Assembly (NCBI RefSeq): GCF_014206945.1
Contig: NZ_JACHON010000004.1
Coordinates: 62,001 to 126,000 of the forward strand
Source: Gracilibacillus halotolerans
GTDB lineage: Bacteria > Bacillota > Bacilli > Bacillales > Amphibacillaceae
Direction: 5' to 3'
DNA: 64,000 nucleotides
Both the position numbers and the translations under genes were made by a program. The notes under the pieces are model-generated. The model was not told where the DNA came from, made no database searches, and worked only from the letters and a program-made list of their open reading frames with translations. Positions 1 to 8,270 of this stretch are shown in pieces; position 1 is the stretch's first letter; every line of letters begins with the position of its first letter.

Positions 1-1
1 G

Positions 2-1216
2 TCTAATCAAATTTTATCGTTTATTATTGTGATGTTTGGCTTTGTAGCAGGTGGTGCAGCAATACTAGTTGCGCAAAATCTAGGTGCCAAAAAGCCACTT
101 GATGCTGGTAAAGTAGCCATGACCTCTATTAGTCTTAATTTATTAATAGGTTTATTGCTCAGCTTTATCCTAGTCATATTTAGTAAACAAGCTCTGAATC
201 TTATGGATATACCTAGTGAACTTATGGGCGAAGCTTCTACGTATATGAGTGTTGTTGGTGGATTTATGTTTATTCAAGCGCTCATTATGACGATTGCAGC
301 AGTATTAAGAAGTTACGGTTTTACGAAGGATCCAATGTTTGTAACAATCGGAATGAACATTATTAATGTAATAGGTAACTATTTTGTTATTTTTGGGCCA
401 TTCGGCTTCCCAGTTCTAGGTGTTGAGGGGGTTGCATACTCTACTGCTATTAGTAGATTACTAGGATTCATTGCACTTATCATCATTCTAATCATAAGAA
501 GTAATCGTCAGTTACCTTTTCAATCTATTTTTAGATATCGAAAAGATGATGTAATGGGATTATTACGAATTGGTGTTCCTGCTGGAGGAGAACAACTCTC
601 CTACAATGGAAGTCAGATGGTAATCACATATTTTATTGCACAAATGGGAACGATTGCTCTGACAACGAAAGTATACGTTCAAAATATCGGGATGTTTATC
701 ATGTTATTCTCTGTCGCCATTAGTCAGGGAAGTCAAATATTAATTGGACGATATATTGGTGCAGGTGAGATTGATAGCGCCTACCAACGAGGTATAAAAA
801 GCTTAAAGATCTCTATCCTAATCAGTACAATTGCGGCCGTTATCGTCTATACCTTTAACCAGCCACTTCTTGGAATATTTACGGATGATGCTAGTATTCT
901 AGAACAAGGTGCTATGTTATTATTAATGACGGTTATTTTAGAACCTGGTAGAGCCTTTAACCTAGTCTTAATAAACTCTCTTCGAGCTGCAAGTGATGTT
1001 AAATTTCCTGTATACATAGGTATTGCTGTTATGTGGGGAGTCGGCGTTACATTTGCATGGTTCTTTGGAATTTTCTTAGGTCTAGGTCTTATTGGTATAT
1101 GGATTGCTTTCATTGCAGATGAATGGATACGAGGTTTCTTCATGCTAAAAAGATGGAATTCTCGCGCATGGTCTACTAAATCCTTTGTTAAACAGAAAAG
1201 TGCCGTCAACGAATAA
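2..1216 (+). CDS. MATE family efflux transporter (5' truncated by window edge)
   Basis: The reading frame is open from the first base of the window, so the N-terminus lies outside; the visible GTG/ATG near 29-34 are internal codons. The visible ~404 residues are almost entirely hydrophobic helices with the small-residue-rich pattern of MATE Na+/H+-coupled drug exporters (GGAAILVAQNLGA near the start, then GAGEIDSAY in the second half). MATE proteins are typically ~450 residues with 12 helices, so roughly 40-60 residues are missing. Role: export of cationic compounds across the cytoplasmic membrane; the substrate cannot be told. A strong terminator follows 15 bases after the stop, so this ends its transcription unit. 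Confidence 0.88.
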   Translation, partial: SNQILSFIIVMFGFVAGGAAILVAQNLGAKKPLDAGKVAMTSISLNLLIGLLLSFILVIFSKQALNLMDIPSELMGEASTYMSVVGGFMFIQALIMTIAAVLRSYGFTKDPMFVTIGMNIINVIGNYFVIFGPFGFPVLGVEGVAYSTAISRLLGFIALIIILIIRSNRQLPFQSIFRYRKDDVMGLLRIGVPAGGEQLSYNGSQMVITYFIAQMGTIALTTKVYVQNIGMFIMLFSVAISQGSQILIGRYIGAGEIDSAYQRGIKSLKISILISTIAAVIVYTFNQPLLGIFTDDASILEQGAMLLLMTVILEPGRAFNLVLINSLRAASDVKFPVYIGIAVMWGVGVTFAWFFGIFLGLGLIGIWIAFIADEWIRGFFMLKRWNSRAWSTKSFVKQKSAVNE

Positions 1217-1231
1217 AAATTCTCATATACA

Positions 1232-1266
1232 CCTCCTGATAATCATTCATTATCAGGAGGTTATTT
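1232..1266 (+). terminator. Rho-independent terminator of the MATE gene
   Basis: A perfect 12-bp stem (CCTCCTGATAAT / ATTATCAGGAGG) with a 5-base loop is followed by a T-rich run (TTATTTT). It lies 15 bases after the MATE stop codon. Confidence 0.85.
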
Positions 1267-1379
1267 TGTTGGGTAATAATGTTTCTTCCATCGAAAAAGA
1301 AGCTGAGACGGAATTATTTAATCATACTAAAAACCAAATGATTCGGTAGAATCAGTTCAGTTTGTATGTTTTTTATAAT

Positions 1380-1515
1380 TACTTCGCTAAAACACTTCGC
1401 TTTCCGCAGGCAACGCTTCAACTAATTACAAAAGTTCAATTGAACTTTTGTAATGGATTTTCAGCTGTTGCTTTCCTGCAGGAGTCTACGTGTTTTTGCT
1501 GCGTAATTTATATTT
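1380..1515 (+). repeat. Degenerate copy 1 of a MITE-like repeat, with a 30-bp perfect palindrome
   Basis: The segment shares blocks with the cleaner copies at 1969-2219 and 30211-30317: a cgctt-aactaatta block and then GCTGTTGCTTTCCTGCAGGA followed by gtct. Its terminal repeats are not recognisable. At 1425-1454 it carries a perfect 30-bp palindrome (half-site ATTACAAAAGTTCAA). The surrounding 1270-1590 holds no credible gene. A gctgagac...cccagcctc pair at about 1302 and 1560 may mark the ends of a larger decayed element. Confidence 0.5.
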
Positions 1516-1591
1516 CATTTTTTAATTGTTCGCCTTTAATATTGTAAAATTTAGTTATTTCCCAGCCTCTCGATTTATGCGAACGCAAAGC

Positions 1592-1852
1592 ACTATACTT
1601 GAGGTAAATGTATGTTGAGATCATATACACATGTTAGTAAGTATGCCCTCGATATTAAGCGTATCTCAATCTATGGGATATTTAATAGGGAAAAGTAGTG
1701 TAATTGGATCGTCACGCCAATCTCAAATATAAATACGGAAATCGCAAGTTTTGGTGCTGTGGTTTATTAGGAATCAGCTCAAAGAAGATTACATGACGGG
1801 CCAATTAACAATATTCGAAGAGTTTGATCCGTTTACAGGAAAAAAACAATAA
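1592..1852 (+). pseudogene. Remnant of IS200/IS605-family TnpA transposase
   Basis: Read in pieces, this DNA encodes the C-terminal part of an IS200-type Y1 transposase. The piece DHIHMLVSMPS, with the His-hydrophobic-His (HUH) metal site, starts at 1619 just after an in-frame TGA. SVSQSMGYLIGKSS follows. Then KYKYGNRKFW appears in a shifted frame, and IRNQLKEDYMTGQLTIFEEF ends at TAA 1850-1852. The stretch that should hold the catalytic tyrosine (usually between the KFW block and the EYIRNQL block) is deleted. Stops and frameshifts make it non-functional. A small perfect hairpin (GGCCT ttc AGGCC, 1907-1919) downstream may be what is left of the element's right-end structure. Confidence 0.8.
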
Positions 1853-1968
1853 GGGATCCTTTTAGAATCAGTGAGTAAATGTGGTGCAGAGGAGAATCAT
1901 TCGATAGGCCTTTCAGGCCGAGACAAAAAAATAGCACGAACATCCAACTAAATCATAGAAATGATATA

Positions 1969-2219
1969 AATAGCCAAGTCAAAATACAAGACTCCTGCAG
2001 GAAAAGCAACAGCCGAGGGATTACAGGATGTAATTCAGTTCGGCGTTGCAACAGGACGTTGCGTTATTCGCTGAACATCACAAACTAAAGTTTTTATATA
2101 ACTTTTGTAATTAGTTGAGGCGTTGCCGAGGTATAGGAAACACTGTGCAAGTGTTATTTCTTGCACAGATGTTGACTTATACCCTATGGGTAAAAGCGAA
2201 GTATTTTGACTTGGCGTTA
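1969..2219. repeat. MITE-like repeat, copy 2, with terminal inverted repeats
   Basis: The ends carry a 14-bp perfect inverted repeat, CCAAGTCAAAATAC at 1974-1987 and its reverse complement at 2201-2214. Inside are gactcctgcaggaaaagcaacagc and gtaaaagcgaagtattttgac, which match the shorter copy at 30211-30317 in the opposite orientation. At ~250 bp it is longer than that copy because of extra internal sequence. No ORF of note is inside. With copy 1 it brackets the IS200 remnant. Confidence 0.65.
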
Positions 2220-2278
2220 GTATAACATTCGAATTTTGTATTATGAAAATTACTTCTGTCTTAGTCTCATTCGATTAG

Positions 2279-3706
2279 TTATCCTTGTTGTTGTTTTGCT
2301 TTTTTATTATGACGCTCTAATCGAACGATAACCCATACAAATCCGACAAGCACGAATACCATCGGCAATAAAAACAACCAATTAATACCTGTATTGTTTT
2401 CCATGATGAATATATTACTTGATTCACGATCTAAGATGATTTTATGTGTACCATCATCTTGTTTCCTTACGATATCGTCTTCTAATAGGCCTCGCAATTG
2501 TAATTCTTCAGATATATCATCAATTTCTAGCATTTTGGTTTCCACATCATTGTTAATTGCAATATACATTGTCTCTTCCTCGGTGAATCGCTTATAAACT
2601 ACCATGCCATCAATTTCACCAACTATTTCTAATTGCCCGTTTTGCATAGCATCTGATATAGAAACAATATTAATTAATTTGTCTAAATGTTCTTCGAGCT
2701 CTTCGTCTTTTTTATTTAATTCTGCTACTCGATGATCAGGTTCTTCTACACCACTATCCATCGGTACCTCTGTTCCTTGATAAATCATAGACGAACCAGG
2801 TAGTGTGTAGATAAAAGTAGTTGCCAATTTCCACCTAGTAACCGGGTGATAACCTGCCTTGTTTGATTCAAAAGCAAACCTTGTCGTAGTAGGAGAATCC
2901 AAATAATAGACAGATTCTGTTTCGTCAGCTTGGATTTGTTCAAGAACTGGTAAAAGTGATTCTCCTGCATGTTGTAAAGTATCTACAGTTTTCTCCTGGA
3001 AATCATGATTCATTGAGCAAGTCGAAGAAGCTCCATCCATTATTACGATTGCTTCTTTATTCTCTGCCTTTAGACGAGTTTGTAGCTCTTCAATTAGCAA
3101 GGTAGGTGTCGTCTCATCTACATAAAAGTGAAAACCATCAATTCCAGCTACATTCATCCAATGAATCGCTGTCTCTATTATATACTTTTGAACTTCTGGA
3201 TTATTTGTGTCCAATTTAGGCAAATTGTCGCCCCAATGATTCGATAATGTTCCGTTAATCCACTCACTATTTTCATTAGCCCATGGATGGTCAGGAGAAA
3301 CGTGAGTCAGTACAAAGTCTAGCACAACCCTGATATCTTTTTCATGTGCTTCTTCTACTAAATTCTGCAAATCTGTGACTGTTCCAAAACGCTCATCAAT
3401 TGTCTGATGATCCATCGTTGTGTATCCATGATACGTATCAGTTTTCATGATTGGACTTAGGTTAATCGCTGAAATACCTCCGAGCTTATCTAAACTGTTG
3501 GTAATCCCTTGTATGTCTCCACCATGAAACGCCTTTGGGTCTTTAATATCTATCTCAATATCATTGTCACTACTTCCATTAACAAACCGATCTACAAGTA
3601 TGTAATAGAATTGTTCATCTGAACATTCATCAACCGCTAATAATTGCGGGGAAAACAGCAAAAATCCAATCATCGTTAAGCAAATTATCTTTTTAATGTG
3701 ACCCAT
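2279..3706 (-). CDS. Membrane-anchored GH13 alpha-amylase-like protein, probably catalytically inactive
   Basis: 475 residues: signal peptide (1-24), then a (beta/alpha)8-type GH13 domain. Family blocks seen are FHGGDIQGI (60-68), SPIM..YHGYTTMDHQTIDERFG (84-108), DFVLTH (130-135, region I) and IYQGTEVPM. A C-terminal transmembrane helix (about 443-463) and a basic tail would hold it on the outer face of the membrane. Regions II-IV, which carry the three catalytic acids, are degraded. GFRxDxxxx has become GFHFYVDE (191-198), with Tyr195 at the nucleophile position. Region III reads IVIMDGA, without the acid/base Glu. Region IV reads LDSPTTTRF instead of xDNHDxxRF. The start follows AAGGAG at good spacing. 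The fold assignment is strong. The lack of hydrolase activity is inferred from these residues; binding, sensing or scaffolding are possible roles. Confidence 0.8.
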   Translation of the reverse strand: MGHIKKIICLTMIGFLLFSPQLLAVDECSDEQFYYILVDRFVNGSSDNDIEIDIKDPKAFHGGDIQGITNSLDKLGGISAINLSPIMKTDTYHGYTTMDHQTIDERFGTVTDLQNLVEEAHEKDIRVVLDFVLTHVSPDHPWANENSEWINGTLSNHWGDNLPKLDTNNPEVQKYIIETAIHWMNVAGIDGFHFYVDETTPTLLIEELQTRLKAENKEAIVIMDGASSTCSMNHDFQEKTVDTLQHAGESLLPVLEQIQADETESVYYLDSPTTTRFAFESNKAGYHPVTRWKLATTFIYTLPGSSMIYQGTEVPMDSGVEEPDHRVAELNKKDEELEEHLDKLINIVSISDAMQNGQLEIVGEIDGMVVYKRFTEEETMYIAINNDVETKMLEIDDISEELQLRGLLEDDIVRKQDDGTHKIILDRESSNIFIMENNTGINWLFLLPMVFVLVGFVWVIVRLERHNKKAKQQQG

Positions 3707-3840
3707 AAATATCTCCTTCGTTTTCTCTAAAGTATGTCCTATTACTATTATCCGTTATGAAAAATAAAAGTCAACGCGATTCCGTTACAATTTAGTGAAG
3801 GAAGTAATGTCCGATTCCAAGTCGTAAAGACAACTTGCCT

Positions 3841-3907
3841 AGCGCCTTGCTCACCATCTAAGGATTGACGTTGTCTGACCTCGAGAGGGCGGCGTAGAAG
3901 CTAGACA
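3841..3907. repeat. Dispersed intergenic repeat (agcgcctt...gacctcgag...agctagaca), copy 1
   Basis: Blocks AGCGCCTTG, GACCTCGAG and AGCTAGACA occur in the same order at 62946-63052. The two copies are diverged in between. The rest of 3707-4017, between the GH13-like gene and asnO, holds only the asnO terminator. Confidence 0.5.
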
Positions 3908-3970
3908 TAGAAAAGCTTTATGAATACTTCTTCTCTTCCATTAGTTTACAGGAGCGCCGTTCTGCTTTCA

Positions 3971-4010
3971 AATAGAAAAGTCCGAACCTGTTAATTTCTA
4001 GGTTCAGACC
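3971..4010 (-). terminator. Terminator of the asparagine synthetase gene
   Basis: On the minus strand the arms GTCTGAACCT and AGGTTCGGAC pair around an AT-rich loop and are followed by TTTTCTATTT, just after the stop codon. Confidence 0.75.
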
Positions 4011-4017
4011 GTCTGGA

Positions 4018-5865
4018 TTATTTTTCTATTGTGACATTGTATTTTCGTAACCAAAAATCAATCTGTCCTAAATGTGCCAACAATTGTGGTCCACTCATTA
4101 ATTGACCATACCAAGGGATTTTATAACTCTCAGCCCCAGAATGTACCAATCGGGCCACCTTATCTTTATCCAAAAGCTCAAACAAGCGGGACTCTTTATC
4201 ATTTATGATGTTATCAAGCCATGCTACGACAGCTTTTGTGTAGCCTGGATGATGTGTTTTTGGGTATGGACTCTTTTTGCGATACAGAACCTCGTCTGGT
4301 AAAATTCCTTCCATCGCTTTACGTAAAATACCCTTTTCTCGGTCGTTATACATTTTTATTTCCCAAGGAATATTCCAAACGTACTCCACTAAATGATGGT
4401 CCCCAAACGGTACTCGAGCTTCTATACCCGCTCCCATACTCATTCTATCTTTTCGATCCAAAAGTGTAGGCATAAACCAATGCATATTCAAATAGAACAT
4501 TTGGCGGAGTTTCACTTGTTCTGGTGTTTCACTTGCCAATAATGGTGTCTCTTGAATTGTTTCTTGGTACTTTTCTTTTGCATATCCTTCCAAATCTAAG
4601 TCATTTCGTAAATCTTGACGTAGTAATTGCTGTCTCTCATCGGATGAACGTATCCATGGAAACCCTTCTCCCTTTAAATCTTCTTCTCGATGAAACCAAG
4701 GATATCCACCAAATATTTCATCTGCTCCCTCACCCGATAAAACCACTTTCACTTCTTTACTAGTTTGCTGACAAAACCATAATAAGGAGGAGTCAACGTC
4801 GGCCATACCTGGTAAGTCACGATAATAAACTGCATCCTCTAGCAATGATTGTAATGTATCATGATTAAGCTCATAATTAAAATGCTCTGTCCCTAAATAT
4901 TCTACCATTTTCTTAATATAATCTTTGTCTTGGTTTGGTTGAAAGCCACTCTTTTTAAAGTGTTTTTCGTTATCTTCATAATCAATTGAAAATGTTTGTA
5001 ATCGTTCAAGATTGTTTGCTTTACGATACGTATTTACGATTGAGCTTATTGCACTTGAATCAACCCCACCGGATAGAAAGGTTCCAACTGGTACATCTGC
5101 TCCCAGTTGTGACTCAACCGCTCGAATCAATAAGTGTCTCACTTTTTCTGCTGTTTCTTCAACCCCATCTACATGTTCTTCACTTTTGACATTCCAATAA
5201 CGTCTCGTCACTAAGCCATTTTTGTTAAAAATAGCGAAATGTGCTGCTCTTAATTCTTGTATTCCTGAAAATACCGCACTGCCCGGTGATTTAGATGGGC
5301 CTACAGCAAATAGTTCTGTTAAACCTTCGGAATCAATCTTTGCTTTTATATCATCATGCGCGAGTATCGCTTTAATTTCTGAACCGATTAATATACCGTT
5401 CTGATATAAGGAATAGAATAGCGGTTTAACTCCTAATCGATCACGAGCTAAGAAAAGCTGTTCTTTTGCTTCATCCCAAATTGCGTAGCTAAAGATGCCA
5501 TTTAAGTGCTCTAAATGATCTGCTCCCCATTCTATATAAGCCTTTAATAGCACTTCTGTATCCGAAACTGATTCAAATGACCAGCCTCGTCTTTGCAACT
5601 CATCGCGTAGTGAGGGCGCATTATAAATCTCGCCATTGAATGCAATAATGTATTGATTTGTATCATTTTTGACACTCATCGGTTGTCGTCCACCATCACG
5701 ATCAACAATTGCCAGACGTTTATAACCCAATCCAACATGCTGATCAAAATAAAAATTGGTATCATCGGGTCCTCGATGTGCTAATGTATTTGTCATATTT
5801 TCTACCGTTCTATAATAGCTGGGAATATGTCGGGAAAAGTCTATCCATCCTGCTATACCGCTCAT
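4018..5865 (-). CDS. asnO: Asparagine synthetase (AsnO/AsnB type) with Ser replacing the N-terminal Cys
   Basis: 615 residues: N-terminal Ntn glutaminase domain followed by an ATP-pyrophosphatase synthetase domain. Glutaminase landmarks are RLAIVDRDGGRQPM, AFNGEIYN and SDTEVLLKAY. The synthetase has the PP-loop FLSGGVDSSA and LSGEGADEIFGGYPW. It should make asparagine from aspartate, ATP and an amide donor. I chose the second ATG (5865), because the Shine-Dalgarno AGGGCGGG is 6 bases from it and abuts the first ATG (5871). That gives Met-Ser-Gly-Ile-Ala-Gly. The family rule is Met-Cys-Gly, with Cys2 as the nucleophile freed by Met removal; here the codon is AGC. The enzyme may therefore rely on ammonia or use Ser as a weak nucleophile (inference). 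The neighbour yisL and nearby gerP match the B. subtilis yisL-asnO region. Confidence 0.93.
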   Translation of the reverse strand: MSGIAGWIDFSRHIPSYYRTVENMTNTLAHRGPDDTNFYFDQHVGLGYKRLAIVDRDGGRQPMSVKNDTNQYIIAFNGEIYNAPSLRDELQRRGWSFESVSDTEVLLKAYIEWGADHLEHLNGIFSYAIWDEAKEQLFLARDRLGVKPLFYSLYQNGILIGSEIKAILAHDDIKAKIDSEGLTELFAVGPSKSPGSAVFSGIQELRAAHFAIFNKNGLVTRRYWNVKSEEHVDGVEETAEKVRHLLIRAVESQLGADVPVGTFLSGGVDSSAISSIVNTYRKANNLERLQTFSIDYEDNEKHFKKSGFQPNQDKDYIKKMVEYLGTEHFNYELNHDTLQSLLEDAVYYRDLPGMADVDSSLLWFCQQTSKEVKVVLSGEGADEIFGGYPWFHREEDLKGEGFPWIRSSDERQQLLRQDLRNDLDLEGYAKEKYQETIQETPLLASETPEQVKLRQMFYLNMHWFMPTLLDRKDRMSMGAGIEARVPFGDHHLVEYVWNIPWEIKMYNDREKGILRKAMEGILPDEVLYRKKSPYPKTHHPGYTKAVVAWLDNIINDKESRLFELLDKDKVARLVHSGAESYKIPWYGQLMSGPQLLAHLGQIDFWLRKYNVTIEK

Positions 5866-5959
5866 TTCCATCCCGCCCTTCTCGTTTTTCCTTTATTAAT
5901 GTATGATAAATGACCAGAAAAGTGACCTACTATTTTGTGCAAACAAGCTAAGGACATTA

Positions 5960-6007
5960 AAAAAATACCCCAGTAAGAGGTCATTCCATCTCTTAACTGA
6001 GGTATTT
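5960..6007 (-). terminator. Terminator of yisL
   Basis: On the minus strand the arms AATACCTCAGTTAAGAG and CTCTTACTGGGGTATT pair and are followed by a T run. It separates yisL from asnO. Confidence 0.8.
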
Positions 6008-6011
6008 GTAA

Positions 6012-6365
6012 TTACATAGGTAAACGGAAGAATCCAAGAATTACTGCAATAAGGAACGCAATAACAAATTGAATCCAGAAACTCTTTGCTGGTTTAGATT
6101 TCGATGTTTTTACTAATATCATTTCCATCGCAGCGATAACCCATAAGCCGGCTATTCCTTTAACGATAAGCTCTCCTAAGAACGGAAATCCTTCTCTCGC
6201 ATATTCTGCAAATAAATCTCCACCCGTATAAAGAATCAGTAGATAATCTAGTCGTAAAACCATATGCAAGATTTTACCTGCTTTATTACCCTTCTTATAC
6301 ATGACATAGGAAACGATCAGTAAAATAACTCCTAGTACCCATGCAGTAACGTGTAAATGTGTCAT
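6012..6365 (-). CDS. yisL: YisL family (UPF0344) small membrane protein
   Basis: 117 residues with four predicted transmembrane helices. It begins MTHLHVTAWVLG and contains the family segment KAGKILHMVLRLDYLL. I use the ATG at 6365, about 10 bases after AAAGGTGG, because family members start MTHLH; a TTG two codons upstream is the alternative. No biochemical function is known for the family. Its place next to asnO and upstream of gerP is the same as in B. subtilis. Confidence 0.85.
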   Translation of the reverse strand: MTHLHVTAWVLGVILLIVSYVMYKKGNKAGKILHMVLRLDYLLILYTGGDLFAEYAREGFPFLGELIVKGIAGLWVIAAMEMILVKTSKSKPAKSFWIQFVIAFLIAVILGFFRLPM

Positions 6366-6466
6366 TAACAATTAGCCACCTTTCCTACTTTTCCTTGGTC
6401 TATCATACCATGTCCTTGTTAACATTTCATTTTTTATCCCTGCTGTTCATACAACTGTCATGAATC

Positions 6467-7657
6467 TCAGCTAGCCAGCTTATCTTTTCTTATAAATGGT
6501 ATTGGTTTACCATATATTAAACGTCTCCAAATCCATTCTACTGGTCCCCGCTCAAATCGTTTTAACCATAACGTACTTAAAATGACTTGAAGGATGTAAA
6601 CAACAAGTACGAAAACTAATGTTTGCTCCATAGAAAGCTCTCCATACCAACCTAAACCAATCGAATAAAAACAGAACACACTAATAATGGATTGGAATAG
6701 ATAGTTGGACAGAGCCATTTTTCCAACATTTCCAATGAGATCAAAGAATTGCTTAGCATAAGAATAAATAAAAGCAATGCTTATACAGTAAAAAATGGCC
6801 GATGCTGTACCACCAATACTATCTTGGAACAAGCTAAACCAGAACGGATTTCCAATTGCATATGGTCCTGCTTTAAACAGAATAAATAATCCAAGTGTAA
6901 TCAGCCAAATTTTCATTAAAAACTTTTTATTTCCTTGAATATCATGCAACCATTTATTACGTGCAAACATAAGTCCCAATAAAAAGATGGGAAGTAAGTT
7001 ACAAATAATAAAAAACAACTGAAATGGATTATTCGCATACAACCAATCTGTCATATTCTGCCCTAGTATGTCTCCCCATGAGCCATTACCATAATTTTGA
7101 AAGGACGCCTCAACAGCTGCTTGCTGAATCAAGCTTTCATTTGGTGCCAGTGCAGTAGCAAGGAACAACAATGCTGACAACATAACAGTTGGGATAAGCA
7201 TGAGACACAAACTCCAAACTAGTAAACTTGTATTACTTTGCTTCATAAATAATAGCAATAAGAAACCAATGATCGCGTAACTTATTAAAATATCTCCGTG
7301 CCAAATTAAGAAGGCATGTATCATACCGATACCTAACAAAATGAATAGGCGTTTAACTAATATCGTGTTCGGTTTTTCTATTTGTTTAGCCTGTAAGTTG
7401 CTATAAATGATATACATACCGAAACCAAACAAAAAGGAAAATAGTGAGTAAAAACTTGCTTGTACAAAAATATCAATTATACTTTGCCAAAGCGTAGATT
7501 GGTTCGGACCCCACATATTTTGTCCATCACCATAAAGAAAATATGGACTATTAAATGTAGCGATATTTACTAAAAATATTCCTAGAATAGCGAACCCTCT
7601 TGCAGTGTCTATCCACGGTAGACGTTTGGAAACCGTAAGTGGTTGTAACTCTTGCAT
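6467..7657 (-). CDS. DUF418 domain membrane protein (YeiB family)
   Basis: 396 residues with about ten hydrophobic helices. The start RLPWIDTARGFAILGIFLVNI and the C-terminal half around GKMALSNYLFQSIISVFCFY and WLKRFERGPVEWIWRRL are typical of DUF418 proteins. These are putative transporters distantly related to acyltransferase-3 membrane proteins; the substrate is unknown. It is divergent from gerPA, with about 137 bases between the start codons. Confidence 0.88.
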   Translation of the reverse strand: MQELQPLTVSKRLPWIDTARGFAILGIFLVNIATFNSPYFLYGDGQNMWGPNQSTLWQSIIDIFVQASFYSLFSFLFGFGMYIIYSNLQAKQIEKPNTILVKRLFILLGIGMIHAFLIWHGDILISYAIIGFLLLLFMKQSNTSLLVWSLCLMLIPTVMLSALLFLATALAPNESLIQQAAVEASFQNYGNGSWGDILGQNMTDWLYANNPFQLFFIICNLLPIFLLGLMFARNKWLHDIQGNKKFLMKIWLITLGLFILFKAGPYAIGNPFWFSLFQDSIGGTASAIFYCISIAFIYSYAKQFFDLIGNVGKMALSNYLFQSIISVFCFYSIGLGWYGELSMEQTLVFVLVVYILQVILSTLWLKRFERGPVEWIWRRLIYGKPIPFIRKDKLAS

Positions 7658-7732
7658 TTCCCTTCCCCCTAATATCTTTATAGATTTATTGTAGCCAATT
7701 TCTTCCTACTTAACAAATAATAATATGTACTT

Positions 7733-7760
7733 CACCAATTAAATATTTGGTCATAAGATA
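7733..7760 (+). promoter_or_regulatory. SigK-type promoter of the gerP operon
   Basis: A perfect -10 (CATA-AGA-TA at 7752-7760, consensus CATANNNTA) is preceded by AC at 7734-7735 with exactly 16 bases between. This is the spacing expected for the late mother-cell sigma factor SigK, which is known to drive gerP in B. subtilis. It lies 34 bases before the chosen gerPA start. Confidence 0.7.
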
Positions 7761-7794
7761 ATAACAAAAGACATCTTTTATGAGGATGATTCAT

Positions 7795-8010
7795 GTGCCA
7801 GGATTTGTAGGAGCAGTGAAAATTAATACGATTGGATCCTCTAGTATTTTTCATATTGGCGATGTTTATAAAATGGAGCCGTATACACAATCAAAGACCT
7901 TTGCTGGTGGAGGCTCTTTCAATACAGGAAACGGTATGCAGGTCCGATTAAATCATGCACAGACAACAATCGTTGATGATGACAAATTTGATCAAACAAT
8001 ACTAAGATAA
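7795..8010 (+). CDS. gerPA: Spore germination protein GerPA
   Basis: 71 residues. The first gene of a six-gene gerP cluster needed for germinants to pass the spore coat. It has the GerPA/GerPF pattern: PGFVGAVKINTIGSSSIFHIGD, then FAGGGSFNTGN. I choose the GTG at 7795, 6 bases after GAGGATG; this aligns with the MPSIVGPIKIN start of GerPF. An in-frame ATG at 7780 is closer to the promoter and lacks a ribosome-binding site. Made in the mother cell late in sporulation. Confidence 0.9.
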   Translation: MPGFVGAVKINTIGSSSIFHIGDVYKMEPYTQSKTFAGGGSFNTGNGMQVRLNHAQTTIVDDDKFDQTILR

Positions 8011-8025
8011 ACAGAAGGTGAGAAC

Positions 8026-8232
8026 ATGGCATCAATTACTGTTCATCAATCTATTCAAATCCATTTTCTGAAGGTGGAAAACATTTCAAACTCATCGATT
8101 TTACAAATCGGTAGTACTGGGAATTTCACAGCTCTCTCCGAGCAATATAACACTGGCCAATTTAAAGAGCCAGCTATGGAAGCGACTATTTCTTCCACTC
8201 CCCCACTTGTTCCTTTGTCGTCGTTTGCTTAA
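8026..8232 (+). CDS. gerPB: Spore germination protein GerPB
   Basis: 68 residues, 15 bases after gerPA, with GAAGGTGAG before its ATG. It contains the GerPB pattern VHQSIQIHFLKVENISNSSI followed by LQIGSTGNF. Like the other small GerP proteins it is rich in the Ser-Ser-Ile-x-x-(Ile/Val)-Gly motif. Role inferred from family and operon. Confidence 0.88.
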   Translation: MASITVHQSIQIHFLKVENISNSSILQIGSTGNFTALSEQYNTGQFKEPAMEATISSTPPLVPLSSFA

Positions 8233-8270
8233 TACTTTTTCCTAGAGATTTCTTGAGTGATTAAGGGGGT

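Noticed and set aside
847-1209. 120-codon minus-strand frame inside the MATE gene
   Set aside because: It is the antisense shadow of a clear membrane-protein coding region and has no ribosome-binding site or family resemblance.
1362-1547. 61-codon frame in the left intergenic region
   Set aside because: It spans the repeat copy and the 30-bp palindrome, so it is repeat sequence without coding signs.
1879-2088. 69-codon frame downstream of the IS200 remnant
   Set aside because: It crosses into the MITE-like repeat, has odd composition and no ribosome-binding site.
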